Assembly (NCBI RefSeq): GCF_016774335.1
Contig: NZ_JAETWA010000041.1
Coordinates: 124,001-188,000, forward strand
Length of the DNA stretch: 64,000 nt
DNA from: Luteimonas saliphila
GTDB taxonomy: Bacteria > Pseudomonadota > Gammaproteobacteria > Xanthomonadales > Xanthomonadaceae
Direction: 5' to 3'
Shown: positions 27,361 to 37,648 of the stretch, piece after piece
How the letters are laid out: every line of letters starts with the position of its first letter
How positions within the stretch are numbered: the first letter of the stretch is position 1
The notes under the pieces: generated by a model
What the model saw: the letters and a program-made list of their open reading frames with translations, nothing else
Told to the model about the DNA's origin: nothing
Database searches by the model: none
Program-made: the position numbers and the translations under genes

Positions 27361-27567
27361 ATGCAGCCCGCCGATCCCGCCGAACTTTCCCGCAAGCTGG
27401 CCGACCTGCGGCTGGAGCATCGCGACCTCGATACCGCCATCGCCACCCTGCAGGCGACCATCGTCAGCGACGAACTGACCATCAAGCGCCTGAAGAAGCG
27501 CAAGCTCCAGCTCAAGGACGCGATCGCCCGCCTGGAAAGCGCGCTGATCCCCGACGAGCCCGCGTAG
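27361..27567 (+). CDS. YdcH-family (DUF465) small protein
   Basis: 68 residues from the ATG at 27361; an in-frame TTG 9 nt earlier is a weaker choice, and neither has a clear Shine-Dalgarno. Carries the family pattern LEHRDLDTAI and IKRLKKRKLQLKDAI, two helices that form a coiled-coil hairpin. Function unknown; widespread in proteobacteria. Convergent with plsB, with a good hairpin between them. Confidence 0.85.
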   Translation: MQPADPAELSRKLADLRLEHRDLDTAIATLQATIVSDELTIKRLKKRKLQLKDAIARLESALIPDEPA

Positions 27568-27574
27568 CGCCGGT

Positions 27575-27593
27575 CCGGGATCCGCGATCCCGG
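27575..27593. terminator. hairpin between the convergent YdcH-type gene and plsB
   Basis: Perfect stem CCGGGATC-cgc-GATCCCGG (8 bp, 3-nt loop), 7 nt after the upstream stop and 16 nt from the plsB stop. Likely bidirectional terminator; no T-run. Confidence 0.5.
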
Positions 27594-27609
27594 GCGTGGG
27601 ACTGCCCGC

Positions 27610-30243
27610 CTATGCCGCCGCGTCCTGCTCCGGTTTCACCGCTTCCGGACTGACCTTCTCGATGGTGTGCCGCAGTTCTCGGCCGAGGATCACCTTCGCG
27701 TCCTTGGCCCACGATTCCAGCCGCTGGTCGAACACCAGCTTGCTGTTCTGGTCGAGCCTGACCAGCTCCAGCTCGCGCAGTTTCTGGATGAAGCCGCGGA
27801 ACAGGCTCTTGTCGAAGAACTCCGGCGCGGCCGGTGCGTACAGCAGGCTCAGGCGCTGCGCGGCGAGCTGGCACAGGCTCTCGAGTTCGCCGGCGCCGAG
27901 CGTCCCGGGACCATTCTTGGCCAGCACCGAGATCGCGATGTAGTAGCGCTCGAACGCCTGCTGCAGCGGATGGCCCAGCGCGCGCAGGCGGAACACCTCG
28001 TCGGACTGGCCGGCGTTGCGCGCCAGGATGCCGCCGTCGTCCTCGCTGGCGCGCTCGAGCAGGCCCTCGCGCACGAACACCTCGATGGTGCGGTCGATGC
28101 GCGCCGCGAAGCCGTCCTCGTCCCACGGCAGGAACAGCTCGCCCTGCAGGAACGGATAGACCGCGCGGCCGATGCGCAGCAGCGTGTTGCGCGACATCCG
28201 CCGGTTGTGCTGGAAGCAGCAGGCGATCCAGGCCGAGGCGGTGAACAGGTGCAGCACGTTGTTGCGGAAGTAGCTCAGCAGCACCGCGTCGTCGTCGCCG
28301 ACGCTGAACACGTCGCCGAGCGGATGCGCCACCCTGCGCAGCACGCCGATCTCCTCGCCGTGGGCGACGATCTCGCGCGGCGAATGCGGCGTCACCGTCA
28401 CCCGCTCCGAGTACGGCACCTCGGCCAGCAGGGTCTTCGACAGCTCGATCTGCGCCAGCAGGTCGCCTTCGCCCATCGCGTGCTTGGGCGTGGACAGCAG
28501 CGCCAGCGCCAGCAGGTTGATCGGATTCACGTCGGCGGCGCGGTTGATGTTGACCTGGATGTGCTGCGCGGCCGCATCGACCGTGTGCGACAGCCAGTCG
28601 GGCTTGTCCTCGTCGTCGAGCGGTCGGCCGTCCCATTCGGTCGCGTGCTCGGCGAGCAGGGCGGCGAGCGGGATCGGTTCGCCGAAGTTCACCACCACCT
28701 GGCCGTAGTTCTGCCGCAGCACCTTCGGGATGCTCCACAGCAGCGCCCAGATCGACTCCTTCTCCTTGGGCTTGCCGCTGAGCTCGTCGAGATAGCTGTT
28801 GCCCTCCATCAGCTTCTCGTAGCCGATATACACCGGCTGGAACAGCACCGGACGCGAGGGCTGGCGCAGGTAGGCGCGCAGCGTCATCGCGATCATGCCG
28901 CCCTTGGGCTGCAGCAGCCGGCCGGTGCGCGAACGCCCGCCCTCGACGAAGTACTCGATCGAATAGCCGCCGGCGATCAGCTGCGCCACGTACTCGGCCA
29001 GCACCGCCGAGTACAGCGCCGAGCCCCGGATCGAGCGGCGGATGAAGAACGCGCCGCCGCGGCGCAGCAGCGGGCCGATCACCGGCAGGTTGAGGTTGAT
29101 CCCGGCGACGATGTGCGGCGGCACGATGCCCTTGGTGTAGAGCAGGTAGCTCAGCAGCAGGTAGTCCATGTGGCTGCGGTGGCTGGGCACGTAGACCACC
29201 TCGTTGCCCGGGGCCACCGCCTTGAGCTGGTCGAGGTGGTGGACCAGCACGCCGCGGTAGATCCGGTTCCACACCGCCGTCAGCAGGAACGAGGCCGAGC
29301 GCACCACCGGGTGCGAGTAGTCGGCGGCGATCTCGTAGGCCATCGCGTGCGCGGCCTTCCACGCCTCCTCGGGCGAGCTGCCGTCGCGGCGGGCCTTGTC
29401 GGCGATCGCCTCCTTGACCGGTTGCGAGGCCAGCACCTTGTCGATCAGCAGGCGCCGGGTCGACAGGTCGGGGCCGATGATCGCCTCGCGCAGGCGGTTG
29501 AAATGGGTGCGCAGGACGCGCGAGAGCTTGCGCACCGTGCGCTCGGGGGGCAGGTCCTCGGCCAGCAGGTCGCGGATGCTCACCGGCGCGGCGAACTGCA
29601 CCAGGGTGTCGCGGCCGTTGAGCAGGATCGACAGCAGCCGGCGGAAACGGCCGACGATCGCCCAGTTCTCCGAGAACAGCACCGAGAACCAGCCGCTGGC
29701 CTTGTCCGGCGAGCGGCCGACGAAGATCGACACCGGCACCAGTTGCACGTCCAGCGCCGGATCTTCGCGGTGCGCGTCGAGCAGGCGCGCCAGCGATTCG
29801 GAATGGGTCTTCTTCGGCGGCGCCTGGCCGGTGGCCAGCGCCAGGGCGCCGCCGGCATTGCGACGCGACAGCGCCACGTAGGCGCGCTTGCGTCCGAGCG
29901 GGTCGCCCGGCAGCGGTCGCAGCGGCCCCGGCATGCCGGTCTCGCGGCAGGCGCGGTCGAGGATCAGCGCGTTCGACAGCCCGTAGTCCTCGAGCACGTA
30001 GCAGACCGGACGCGGGTCGACCAGGTCCGGCGGCAACTGCGGTTCGATCTTCAGCGCGATCCAGGGCCGGAGCACCCAGCCGGCCAGCTTCGCCCACCAC
30101 GGCCGCCCGCTTTGCAGCGCCACGACGTGCGGCGGCGGCAGGCCTGGTGCGCGCGAGCGGGACGCGTCGCCCGGAGAGGCGCCGTCGCCATCGGGGGGCG
30201 GGCCGGCCTCGAACAGGTTCGGTTGGGTGGGCATCGTTCGCAT
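27610..30243 (-). CDS. plsB: glycerol-3-phosphate acyltransferase PlsB
   Basis: About 877 residues from the ATG at 30243; the ATG at 30234 (MPTQPNLF) is equally possible and neither has a clear ribosome site. Acyltransferase block I is [15 protein letters not shown] with the HX4D pair, followed by [25 protein letters not shown] and PVYIGYEK (blocks II-IV). Makes lysophosphatidate from glycerol-3-phosphate and acyl-ACP or acyl-CoA at the inner membrane. Somewhat longer than E. coli PlsB (807), mostly through an N-terminal Pro/Gly/Asp-rich extension. Confidence 0.95.
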   Translation of the reverse strand: MRTMPTQPNLFEAGPPPDGDGASPGDASRSRAPGLPPPHVVALQSGRPWWAKLAGWVLRPWIALKIEPQLPPDLVDPRPVCYVLEDYGLSNALILDRACRETGMPGPLRPLPGDPLGRKRAYVALSRRNAGGALALATGQAPPKKTHSESLARLLDAHREDPALDVQLVPVSIFVGRSPDKASGWFSVLFSENWAIVGRFRRLLSILLNGRDTLVQFAAPVSIRDLLAEDLPPERTVRKLSRVLRTHFNRLREAIIGPDLSTRRLLIDKVLASQPVKEAIADKARRDGSSPEEAWKAAHAMAYEIAADYSHPVVRSASFLLTAVWNRIYRGVLVHHLDQLKAVAPGNEVVYVPSHRSHMDYLLLSYLLYTKGIVPPHIVAGINLNLPVIGPLLRRGGAFFIRRSIRGSALYSAVLAEYVAQLIAGGYSIEYFVEGGRSRTGRLLQPKGGMIAMTLRAYLRQPSRPVLFQPVYIGYEKLMEGNSYLDELSGKPKEKESIWALLWSIPKVLRQNYGQVVVNFGEPIPLAALLAEHATEWDGRPLDDEDKPDWLSHTVDAAAQHIQVNINRAADVNPINLLALALLSTPKHAMGEGDLLAQIELSKTLLAEVPYSERVTVTPHSPREIVAHGEEIGVLRRVAHPLGDVFSVGDDDAVLLSYFRNNVLHLFTASAWIACCFQHNRRMSRNTLLRIGRAVYPFLQGELFLPWDEDGFAARIDRTIEVFVREGLLERASEDDGGILARNAGQSDEVFRLRALGHPLQQAFERYYIAISVLAKNGPGTLGAGELESLCQLAAQRLSLLYAPAAPEFFDKSLFRGFIQKLRELELVRLDQNSKLVFDQRLESWAKDAKVILGRELRHTIEKVSPEAVKPEQDAAA

Positions 30244-30336
30244 TATGCCCAAGCGTGGACCCGTCCCCGCATGGATCGAGCCCGTCAGGGATGTCAAGAA
30301 AGCCTGAACGGATCTCCCTCAACCGCCCTGAAAACG

Positions 30337-30348
30337 TGATGCGCATCA
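30337..30348. promoter_or_regulatory. 12-bp palindrome in the plsB/TonB-receptor intergenic region
   Basis: TGATGCGCATCA is a perfect palindrome in the 222-bp space between divergent plsB and the receptor gene. About one such palindrome is expected by chance in the intergenic part of this window, so the operator call is weak. Confidence 0.25.
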
Positions 30349-30368
30349 GCAAGAGGCGACGACACGGC

Positions 30369-30396
30369 TTGCGGAGTTTTACGGTTTGTTTACAAC
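30369..30396 (+). promoter_or_regulatory. possible sigma-70 promoter of the second TonB receptor gene
   Basis: TTGCGG (30369-30374), a 16-nt spacer, then TACAAC (30391-30396), in the most AT-rich part of the gap and 70 nt before the ATG. Matches are 3/6 and 4/6, so the call is tentative. Confidence 0.35.
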
Positions 30397-30465
30397 CAGC
30401 GGATCGCACGAGGGGGCGTGCGGTCTTCCGGTTGTTCCGCTTGCGTTTCCTTCAAGGAGAGATCG

Positions 30466-33354
30466 ATGTCGCCCCAACGCCACCCGCTGACCGCCTCCGT
30501 GCGGCTGTGCCTGCTGCTGTCCGCCCTTCCGCTGTGTGCCGCCGCGCAGGACGCGCCCGACCCCGAGCCCGGCGCCCGCACCCTCGACACCGTCCAGGTC
30601 ACCGGCACCCGCATCCGCCGCGCCGAGATGGAGGGCCAGGTGCCGGTGCAGGTGCTGACCCGCGAGGACATCGACCGCAGCGGCTTCTCCTCGGTGGCCG
30701 AGGTGGTGCAGAACCTCACCGCCAGCGGTGCGGCGCTCAATACCAAGTTCAACTCCTCGGGCAACTTCGGCTTCCCGCCGGACGGCGGCGGCGTCGGCGC
30801 CGGCGCGGCCACGGTGGACCTGCGCCACCTCGGCGCCAAGCGCGTGCTGGTGCTGGTGGACGGGATCCGCTGGGTCAACGAATCCTCGGCGTCGGGCGTG
30901 GGCTCGGCGGTCGACCTCAACACCATCCCGTTGTCGATCATCGAGCGCATCGAGGTGCTGGAGGACGGCGCCTCGTCGATCTACGGCTCCGACGCGATCG
31001 CCGGCGTGGTCAACATCATCACCCGCAAGGACGTGGACGGGGCCAGCGTGCAGCTGCATTACGGCGACTACTCCGACCTCGCCGGCGGCGACACCTGGGG
31101 TGTGGACCTGGGCTGGGGCGGCAGCAGCGAACGCGCGCGCTGGTTCGTGGGCGCGTCGTACTTCCGGCAGGACGAGATTTCCTCGATCGAATACGGCCCG
31201 GCCGGCGTGCCCGTTCCCGGGACCGGGCTGGCGAACGGCAGTTCGGCGACGCCGCACGGACGCTTCGTGTTCCAGGACCCGAACACCGGCACCGTCTACA
31301 ACATCACCCCCAACACGGGCGCCACCGATCCGGTCTACCTCGGCGGGCAACCGGCGTGCCCCAGCGAACGCAGCGACGACTTCCACTGCTTCACCACCGC
31401 CGACCGCTTCAACTTCTCACCCTACAACCTGCTGCTCACGCCCTCCGAGCGCAAGTCGGTGTTCGGCCAGGCGCAGTTCGACTTCACCCCGACCCTCGGC
31501 GGCTACGTGCGCGTGCTCTACAACGAGCGCGAGTCCGCCAACCAGGCCGCCCCGGAACCGTTCTTCCTCGGCACCGATGCCGGCGTCTACAACGAATGGG
31601 CCGAAACCCGGCTGGTGATCTCCGCGGCGAACCCGTACAACCCGTTCGGCTTCGACCTGACCACGATGGGCGATGCGCCGAACCTGTTCCTGCTCGGTCG
31701 TCGGCCGGTCGAAGGCGGCCCGCGCCGCTTCGAGCAGGACGTCGAGACATGGTACGCCTCGGCCGGCCTCAACGGCCTGTTCGACGTCGGCGCGAGGTCC
31801 TGGAACTGGGATGTCAACCTCATGCGCAGCGAGAGCAAGGCCGACCAGACCAACTACGGCAGCTACAACATCCGCCGCATCAACGAGGCGCTCGGCGACC
31901 CCGCCGCCTGCGCCGCGATCGGCGGCTGCGTGCCGCTCGACCTGTTCGGCGGCCCGGGCACGATCACGCCGGAGATGCTGGCCTGGATCCAGCCGGTGGT
32001 GCGCGACCGCAGCAGCAACGCGCTGAGCCTGTTCTCCGCCAACCTCACCGGCGAGATGTTCGACGGCTGGGCCGGCGCGATCTCGTTCGCGGCCGGCGTC
32101 GAGTACCGCGAATACGAGGGCGAGTACCAGCCCGATCCGCTGACCGTGGCCGGCGAGTACAACGGGGTGCCCTCGGGCCCGACCAGCGGCGAGTACGACG
32201 TGCGCGAGGCCTATGTCGAGTTCCTGGTCCCGCTGATGCGCGACGGCTGGCTGGGCAAGAGCCTCGACCTCAGCCTCGCCAGCCGCTGGTCGGACTATTC
32301 GAACTTCGGCGGCACCAACACCGGCAAGATCGGCCTGCGCTGGCAGGTGGCCGACGAGTTCCTGCTGCGCGGCTCGTTCGCCGAGGGCTTCCGCGCGCCG
32401 TCGATCGGCGAGCTGTACGGCACCCTGAGCCGTTTCGACGCGACCCTGGTCGATCCCTGCAACAACGCCGCCTCGACCACGCCCGAATGCGTCGCCGACG
32501 GCGTTCCGCCCGGCTACGAGCAGACCAATCCGCAGATCTCGGTGATCACCTCCGGCAATGCCGAGCTGGAGCCGGAGACCAGCCGCAGCCTGATGCTGGG
32601 CGGCGTATGGAGCCCGTCGTTCGCCGATGCGGCGGCCTGGTCGGACCGGCTCGACCTGGGGATGACCTTCTACCGCCACACCATCGACGGCGCGATCCAG
32701 GCACTGGACGCGCAGACCGTCCTCAACCGCTGCATCTTCGGCCGCGATCCGGTCTCGTGCGGCCTCTATGAACGCAACGACCGCGGCCAGATCGTCCGCT
32801 TCGACAACATCCTCGGCAACGTCGGCACGATCCGCACCGACGGCTGGGATTTCGACGTCGGCTGGCGCCTGCCGGAACAGGCCTGGGGCCGCCTGGCCTT
32901 CGACTGGAAGACCACCTGGGTGACGAAGTACGAACTGGTCAACGAGGCCGGGCAGGCCGAACCGCGGGCGCCGGGGATCGAGATCAGCAACAGCGCGATC
33001 CCGGAACGCACCTCCACCCTGTCGGCGAACTGGAGCCGGGGCGGCTGGTCGGCGGCGTGGAGCGCGCGCTACATCGACCGGCTGACCGAATCGTGCGGCG
33101 GCGCCAACGGCTTCGACATCTGCGACGACAGCGCCAACGACACCAACGCCCTCGGTTCGACCACCTACCACGACGCCCAGCTGGCCTGGGCGCCCGAGGC
33201 GTGGATGAAGGACTTCCGCATCACCCTCGGGGTCAACAACGTCTTCGGCAAGGATCCGCCGATCTGCCTGAGCTGCTCGCTCAACGGTTACGACGCCTCG
33301 ACCTACGACCTGCCGGGACGCTTCTGGTACGCACGGGTCGGTTTCGGGTTCTGA
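30466..33354 (+). CDS. TonB-dependent outer-membrane receptor
   Basis: 962 residues from the ATG at 30466, with AAGGAGA 5 nt upstream; the open frame extends 16 codons further but without a signal peptide. Signal ([15 protein letters not shown]), TonB box-like [12 protein letters not shown], plug with [19 protein letters not shown], and a barrel ending ...RVGFGF. Three Cys pairs in predicted extracellular loops (such as [14 protein letters not shown] and CLSC near the end) suggest disulfides. Resembles the large carbohydrate/peptide-type receptors of Xanthomonadaceae; substrate unknown. Not clearly paralogous to the receptor at 425 beyond the shared family. Confidence 0.93.
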   Translation: MSPQRHPLTASVRLCLLLSALPLCAAAQDAPDPEPGARTLDTVQVTGTRIRRAEMEGQVPVQVLTREDIDRSGFSSVAEVVQNLTASGAALNTKFNSSGNFGFPPDGGGVGAGAATVDLRHLGAKRVLVLVDGIRWVNESSASGVGSAVDLNTIPLSIIERIEVLEDGASSIYGSDAIAGVVNIITRKDVDGASVQLHYGDYSDLAGGDTWGVDLGWGGSSERARWFVGASYFRQDEISSIEYGPAGVPVPGTGLANGSSATPHGRFVFQDPNTGTVYNITPNTGATDPVYLGGQPACPSERSDDFHCFTTADRFNFSPYNLLLTPSERKSVFGQAQFDFTPTLGGYVRVLYNERESANQAAPEPFFLGTDAGVYNEWAETRLVISAANPYNPFGFDLTTMGDAPNLFLLGRRPVEGGPRRFEQDVETWYASAGLNGLFDVGARSWNWDVNLMRSESKADQTNYGSYNIRRINEALGDPAACAAIGGCVPLDLFGGPGTITPEMLAWIQPVVRDRSSNALSLFSANLTGEMFDGWAGAISFAAGVEYREYEGEYQPDPLTVAGEYNGVPSGPTSGEYDVREAYVEFLVPLMRDGWLGKSLDLSLASRWSDYSNFGGTNTGKIGLRWQVADEFLLRGSFAEGFRAPSIGELYGTLSRFDATLVDPCNNAASTTPECVADGVPPGYEQTNPQISVITSGNAELEPETSRSLMLGGVWSPSFADAAAWSDRLDLGMTFYRHTIDGAIQALDAQTVLNRCIFGRDPVSCGLYERNDRGQIVRFDNILGNVGTIRTDGWDFDVGWRLPEQAWGRLAFDWKTTWVTKYELVNEAGQAEPRAPGIEISNSAIPERTSTLSANWSRGGWSAAWSARYIDRLTESCGGANGFDICDDSANDTNALGSTTYHDAQLAWAPEAWMKDFRITLGVNNVFGKDPPICLSCSLNGYDASTYDLPGRFWYARVGFGF

Positions 33355-33433
33355 CCGGCGAAGGGACGACGCGGCGACCGGGCGCAGGGACGCGCGCCGC
33401 TGCCGCCTCCGGCACCCTCCCCGCATGCCCTCG

Positions 33434-33500
33434 CAGGAGCGCCTTCAGGCGCGACGCTTTTCTCCCAAGGCAACGGCGTCGCGCCTGAAGGCGCTCCTAC
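33434..33500. repeat. inverted pair of REP-like palindromes
   Basis: Core GGAGCGCCTTCAGGCGCG at 33434-33454 and its reverse complement at 33479-33500 around a 24-bp loop. It lies between the convergent receptor and EEP-family genes and probably ends transcription from both. Confidence 0.85.
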
Positions 33501-33540
33501 ACTCCCATGCCGCCGCCGACCCCGCGACGGAAGATCGCGC

Positions 33541-34302
33541 TCAGCGCTGCAGCGCCGACTCCGGCACTTCCAGGTTCACCGACAGCGCAAGGTGGTCGGA
33601 GAACGCGGCGGGGACCGCGCGCAGGCCTTCGCAGCGCAGGGTATCGGTGACCAGGATGTGGTCGATCGCGCGCTGCGGTTTCCAGCTGGGGAAGGTGTGC
33701 ACGGCGCAGGCGGGCGGCTGCAGGCGCGTGGTGCGGAACAGGTTGCCCATCTCCGGACAGTCGGCGACGCAGTTGAAATCGCCCATCAGTACCGCGTTGG
33801 GGAAATCCTGCAGCAGTTCGGCGATGAAATCGAGCTGCAGCCGGCGCGACTGTGCGCCCAGCGACAGGTGCGCGACCGCGACCGTCAGCCCCTCGCTGCC
33901 ATTGCCGAAGTGCCCGAGCAGCACGCCGCGCCCGGAGATCCGGCCGGGCAGCGAATGGTCGACCACCTCCACCGGCTCGAGCCGGCTGAGCAGGCCGTTG
34001 GCGCTGGAGGCGACGCTGCCGACGCGTCGATTGGGCTGGTGGCTCCAGTAGTCGAAGCCGGCGCGTTCGGCCAGGTAGTGGGTCTGGTTGGTGAAGCCCG
34101 AGCGCCAGCTGCCCGGGTCGGTCTCCTGCAGGCCGACGATGTCGTGCTCGCCGGCGAGCTGCGCGATCGCGTCGAGCGAGGTTCGCTTGCCGCCCGCGGG
34201 CAGCACGTGCGACCAGCTGCGCGTGGCGTAGTCGCTGTAGCGCCGGGTGCTGGAGCCTGCCTGGATGTTCGCGCTGAGCAGCCTCAGCCGTTGCGTCGAC
34301 AT
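33541..34302 (-). CDS. endonuclease/exonuclease/phosphatase family protein
   Basis: 253 residues. EEP fold with the metal-binding and catalytic motifs LLSANIQ (Asn), GLQETD (Glu), VAVAHLSL (His), LMGDFNC (Asp-x-Asn) and FSDHLALSV (final Asp-His). Could act on nucleic acid or a phosphoester; no signal peptide. 13 bp downstream of the DsbA-like lipoprotein gene, so probably the last gene of the c4-dsb-dsb-EEP operon. Confidence 0.9.
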   Translation of the reverse strand: MSTQRLRLLSANIQAGSSTRRYSDYATRSWSHVLPAGGKRTSLDAIAQLAGEHDIVGLQETDPGSWRSGFTNQTHYLAERAGFDYWSHQPNRRVGSVASSANGLLSRLEPVEVVDHSLPGRISGRGVLLGHFGNGSEGLTVAVAHLSLGAQSRRLQLDFIAELLQDFPNAVLMGDFNCVADCPEMGNLFRTTRLQPPACAVHTFPSWKPQRAIDHILVTDTLRCEGLRAVPAAFSDHLALSVNLEVPESALQR

Positions 34303-34315
34303 GCGATTGGGGACA

Positions 34316-35170
34316 TCAGCCGCCGGCGCGCACCTGCGAGATCACGCGGTCGGTGTTCTCCAGCATCGTCTCGAAGTTGCGCGCCTTGATCCGGTAGCGG
34401 CCGTTGACGATCATCGTCGGGGTCGAGTTCGCGCGCTGCTGGGCGATGTACTGCTTGGCGCGGCCGAATTTCGCGTTCACGGTGAAGCTGGCCATGGTGC
34501 TGGCGAACTGCGCCGGGTCGGCGCCGTACTGGGCGTAGACCCTGGCGATGTCCTGCGCCGAATCGGTGCCGCGCTCGCCCTTGAGGCTGCGGTCGACGTG
34601 GATCGCCTTGAAGATGCCGTCGTGCGACTTGTCGGCGATGCCCATGGCCTCGGCGGTGTAGTAGGCGCGCACGAACGGGTCCCAGTTGCCGCCGAACGGC
34701 GCCGGCACGTAGGTGAAGCGCACGTCGGGCCCCAGCCGCGCCTTCCAGGTGTTGACCAGCGGCTGGAACATCGCGCACGCCGGGCAGACGTAGTTGAAGA
34801 CCTCGACCACCTCGATCTTGCCGTCGAGCGGTTCGAACGGCTGTCCGCCCGGGATCAGGTCGTAGTGCTCGCCTTCGGTGGCGAACACGACCCCGCCCGC
34901 CGCAGGCGGGACGGGCGCTACCGGCGCCTGCGGCGCGTCGCCGGAGGCGGGGGGCTCGACCGGCTGCCCGGCGACGGCCTCGGCGGACGCTTCGTCGACA
35001 GGCGCGGCCGGGTCGAGCGCGGGCTCGTCGACGACGGTCTCGTCGGCGGCGGGCGCTTGCGCCACCGGTGCGGCGGCGGCCTCCTCCGGCGCCTGCGGCT
35101 GGCAGGCGGCCAGCAGCAGCCCCAGAGCGGCAGGCATCAGGACGAGGCGGGAGGCGGCACGAAGGTTCAT
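34316..35170 (-). CDS. DsbA-like thiol:disulfide interchange lipoprotein
   Basis: 284 residues. Signal with lipobox LLAAC (Cys23), then an Ala/Pro/Glu-rich linker of about 70 residues, then a DsbA-type thioredoxin fold with active site CPAC (Cys129/Cys132) and cis-Pro in NSTPTMIVNG. The linker would let a membrane-tethered oxidoreductase reach across the periplasm. The CPAC dipeptide differs from the CGHC of its neighbour, which suggests a different redox potential. Second of two dsb genes in one operon, so an oxidase/isomerase or substrate split is possible (inference). Confidence 0.9.
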   Translation of the reverse strand: MNLRAASRLVLMPAALGLLLAACQPQAPEEAAAAPVAQAPAADETVVDEPALDPAAPVDEASAEAVAGQPVEPPASGDAPQAPVAPVPPAAGGVVFATEGEHYDLIPGGQPFEPLDGKIEVVEVFNYVCPACAMFQPLVNTWKARLGPDVRFTYVPAPFGGNWDPFVRAYYTAEAMGIADKSHDGIFKAIHVDRSLKGERGTDSAQDIARVYAQYGADPAQFASTMASFTVNAKFGRAKQYIAQQRANSTPTMIVNGRYRIKARNFETMLENTDRVISQVRAGG

Positions 35171-35231
35171 CGGCAGGTTCCTGGAGCGTGGAGGGCGAAG
35201 CGTACAGCGCAGGCCGTGATGGGCGCTGCGC

Positions 35232-35858
35232 TCAGCGCGGAACTGCGCGTTCCATCGCGATCAGGCCATCGGCGATGCGCAGGCTGTCGCGCAGCGTGCG
35301 CGCCTGGACGCGGTACTTGCCGTTGATGATGAGGGTCGGGGTGCCCTGCAGGCCGCTGCGCACCGCGAACGCGCGTGCGGCGTTCATCTTTTCGTCAGTC
35401 GCCGGCGAACCCATCGCCGCGGCCACCTGCGCCGGGTCGAGTCCTTCCGAGGCCAGGAACGCCACCATCTCGCCGGTCGAGGCGCCTTGCGCCGGCAGGC
35501 TGCCCTCGCGATGGATCGCGTCGAACAGGCGCGGATGCAGTTCGGCGGCGCGCCCCAGCGCCTGCAGCGCGAAGTAGGCGCGTGCGTAGGCGTTGCCAGG
35601 ATCGTAGGCCGCCGGCAGGTGATGCACCCGCACATCCTTGCCGGCGGCGCGTTTCCAGGCCGCGAGCATCGGCCGGAACTGGTCGCAGTGGCCGCAGGGG
35701 TAGGCGAAGACCTCGACGACCTCGATCGTGCCCGGCTCGGGCTTCCAGCGGGGCCCGTCCGGGATCCGGACATAGTCGGTGCCTTCCACCGGTGCCTGCG
35801 CCAGTGCCGACAGCGGCAGCAGCGCACACAGGCACAGGAGGAGCAGGCGGCGCAGCAT
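35232..35858 (-). CDS. periplasmic thiol:disulfide interchange protein, DsbA family
   Basis: 208 residues, the length of E. coli DsbA (208). Signal peptide (LLLLCLCALLPLSALAQ), active site CGHC (Cys55/Cys58) after VVEVFAYP, alpha-helical insertion and cis-Pro loop GTPTLIING. Introduces disulfides into periplasmic proteins, such as the Cys-containing receptors encoded nearby. 65 bp downstream of the cytochrome c4 gene and 61 bp upstream of its lipoprotein paralogue. Confidence 0.92.
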   Translation of the reverse strand: MLRRLLLLCLCALLPLSALAQAPVEGTDYVRIPDGPRWKPEPGTIEVVEVFAYPCGHCDQFRPMLAAWKRAAGKDVRVHHLPAAYDPGNAYARAYFALQALGRAAELHPRLFDAIHREGSLPAQGASTGEMVAFLASEGLDPAQVAAAMGSPATDEKMNAARAFAVRSGLQGTPTLIINGKYRVQARTLRDSLRIADGLIAMERAVPR

Positions 35859-35923
35859 GGCGGGACGCGAGCGGGCGGGTCGGGCGCGGACCGACGCGGG
35901 CGGACGGCGCGCCGGCGCCTGGC

Positions 35924-36814
35924 TCAGGAGTCCTGCGCGCCGGTATCGGGCGCCGGTTCCTCGGGGGTCTCGACGGTCGGCGCGGCGGGCACCGGCGCCG
36001 GCGCTGGCGCGGCCGTGCCGGCGGCCTCGATCGCGGCCAGGGTGGCGGCATCGGGACGCTCGTGCAGGCCCTGCAGGTAGCTGGCCAGGGCCTGGATCTC
36101 CTGGTCGGTCAGCGGTGCGGCGATCGTCGCCATGATGTCGAACAGGTGGCGATCCTGCTGGCTGGTCGTGCCGGCACGGTATTCCTGCAGACGGCGATCG
36201 ACGTAGGCGGCTTCCTGCCCTGCGACGGCCGGGTAGGCCGGACCCGGGTTGCCGGCGCCGGAAGGGCCGTGGCAGGCCATGCAGGCCGGGATCCCGCGGG
36301 CACCGTCGCCGGCGCGGTAAAGCTGCTGGCCGATTTCGAAGAACTTCATGCCCTGGTAGCGGCCGTCGGCAACGACGGCGTCGTCGGCGATGCCGGCGCC
36401 GGCGGACTTGGTGGCGAAGAAGGCGCCGAGGTCGCGCATGTCCTGCGCCGACAGCGGCGCGGCGAACGGGATCATCGCCGCCGCCAGGCCGGTGTTGCGC
36501 TCGCCGCTCTTGAACAGCGCCAGCTGCTGGGCGACATAGCGCTCGCTCTGGCCGGCGATGCGCGGGTACGGCAGGCCCTCGGGCGGGTTGCCGTCGAGGC
36601 CGTGGCAGGCCGCGCAGGTGCCGGCCAGGGTCGCACCGCGCTCGGCGTCGCCGGCCTGGGTCTTGGCCAGGGCGGCCAGCGCACTGGCGTCCAGCGGCGC
36701 GACGTCGACCGGCGGGTTCTCCGGCAGCGGTTCGACGATGGACTGGGCGAACGCGACGGCGCCGGCCGCAAGGGCGACGAGACCGGCGAAACCGTAGGCG
36801 CGAGCGTGGCGCAT
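35924..36814 (-). CDS. dihaem cytochrome c4
   Basis: 296 residues from the ATG at 36814, with GGAG 8 nt upstream; an in-frame ATG 51 nt earlier lacks a signal. Signal peptide ends near AFAQ. Two c-type haem sites, CAACH (67-71) and CMACH (178-182), each with the c4-type continuation HG..G and distal Met (AAMIPFA, IMATIAA). Periplasmic electron carrier to terminal oxidases. The last 50 residues are Pro/Ala/Glu-rich. First gene of the operon, divergent from engB. Confidence 0.92.
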   Translation of the reverse strand: MRHARAYGFAGLVALAAGAVAFAQSIVEPLPENPPVDVAPLDASALAALAKTQAGDAERGATLAGTCAACHGLDGNPPEGLPYPRIAGQSERYVAQQLALFKSGERNTGLAAAMIPFAAPLSAQDMRDLGAFFATKSAGAGIADDAVVADGRYQGMKFFEIGQQLYRAGDGARGIPACMACHGPSGAGNPGPAYPAVAGQEAAYVDRRLQEYRAGTTSQQDRHLFDIMATIAAPLTDQEIQALASYLQGLHERPDAATLAAIEAAGTAAPAPAPVPAAPTVETPEEPAPDTGAQDS

Positions 36815-36961
36815 TGGCTGGGCTCCGGAAAATCGGGGAGTGCGGCCCGGAACACGGAGCCGCAAGGCCGGGGATTATCGCGGCGCGCCACCGGGGCGGT
36901 CAAACCGCGCCCGCGCCGGCCCCGTGCGAAGCTATGCCGGCCCCGAGCCCCATGGACGCCG

Positions 36962-37567
36962 ATGTCGAACCCGTTCGCGCGCGCCAGCTACCTGCTGGCC
37001 GCCCACACCCCGAAGCAGTTGCCGCCCGACGGCGGCGCCGAGGTCGCGTTCGCCGGCCGGTCCAACGCCGGCAAGTCCAGCGCGCTCAACGCCATGTGCC
37101 AGCAGAACGCGCTGGCGCGGGTGTCCAAGACCCCGGGACGGACCCAGCAGCTGGTGTATTTCGCGCTGCCGCCGCATGAGGGCAAGTACCTGGTCGACCT
37201 GCCCGGCTACGGCTACGCCAAGGTGCCGCTGGCCCTGCGCGAACACTGGCAGGCCTTCATCGACCAGTGGTTCCAGAACCGCTTCGCCCTGCGCGGGCTG
37301 GTGGTGGTGATGGACATCCGCCACCCGCTCAAGGACTACGACCTGCAGATGCTCGGCTACGCCGCGCGCCGCGGCCTGCCGGCGCACGCGCTGCTGACCA
37401 AGGCCGACAAGCTCTCGCGCGGCGCCGCCGGCAACACCGTCCAGACGGTGCGGCGGCAACTGGCGGCGGCGTACGGCGACAGCATCGGCGTGCAGGCGTT
37501 CTCGGGCGAAACCCGGGCCGGCGTCGACGAGCTGCGGGCGGTGGTCGCGGGCTGGCTGGAGCTGTAG
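36962..37567 (+). CDS. engB: ribosome biogenesis GTPase EngB (YihA/YsxC)
   Basis: 201 residues starting MSNPFARASYLLAAHTPKQLP. GTPase motifs: P-loop GRSNAGKSS (33-41), switch I TPGRTQ, G3 DLPGYGYAKVP and G4 TKAD. EngB is needed for 50S subunit assembly. The frame is open far upstream but only as antisense of the cytochrome and dsb genes. The EngB/c4/DsbA neighbourhood is common in gammaproteobacteria. Confidence 0.95.
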   Translation: MSNPFARASYLLAAHTPKQLPPDGGAEVAFAGRSNAGKSSALNAMCQQNALARVSKTPGRTQQLVYFALPPHEGKYLVDLPGYGYAKVPLALREHWQAFIDQWFQNRFALRGLVVVMDIRHPLKDYDLQMLGYAARRGLPAHALLTKADKLSRGAAGNTVQTVRRQLAAAYGDSIGVQAFSGETRAGVDELRAVVAGWLEL

Positions 37568-37648
37568 CCACGCGGGAGTTGGCACCCGGCGGCGCCCGAT
37601 TACGGATGTGGGAACGAGGCGGCCTGTCGCCGCCGCGGAGGAACATCC

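Noticed and set aside
35375..36961. Long plus-strand extension upstream of engB
   Set aside because: Antisense to the cytochrome c4 and dsbA genes; EngB similarity begins only at 36962.
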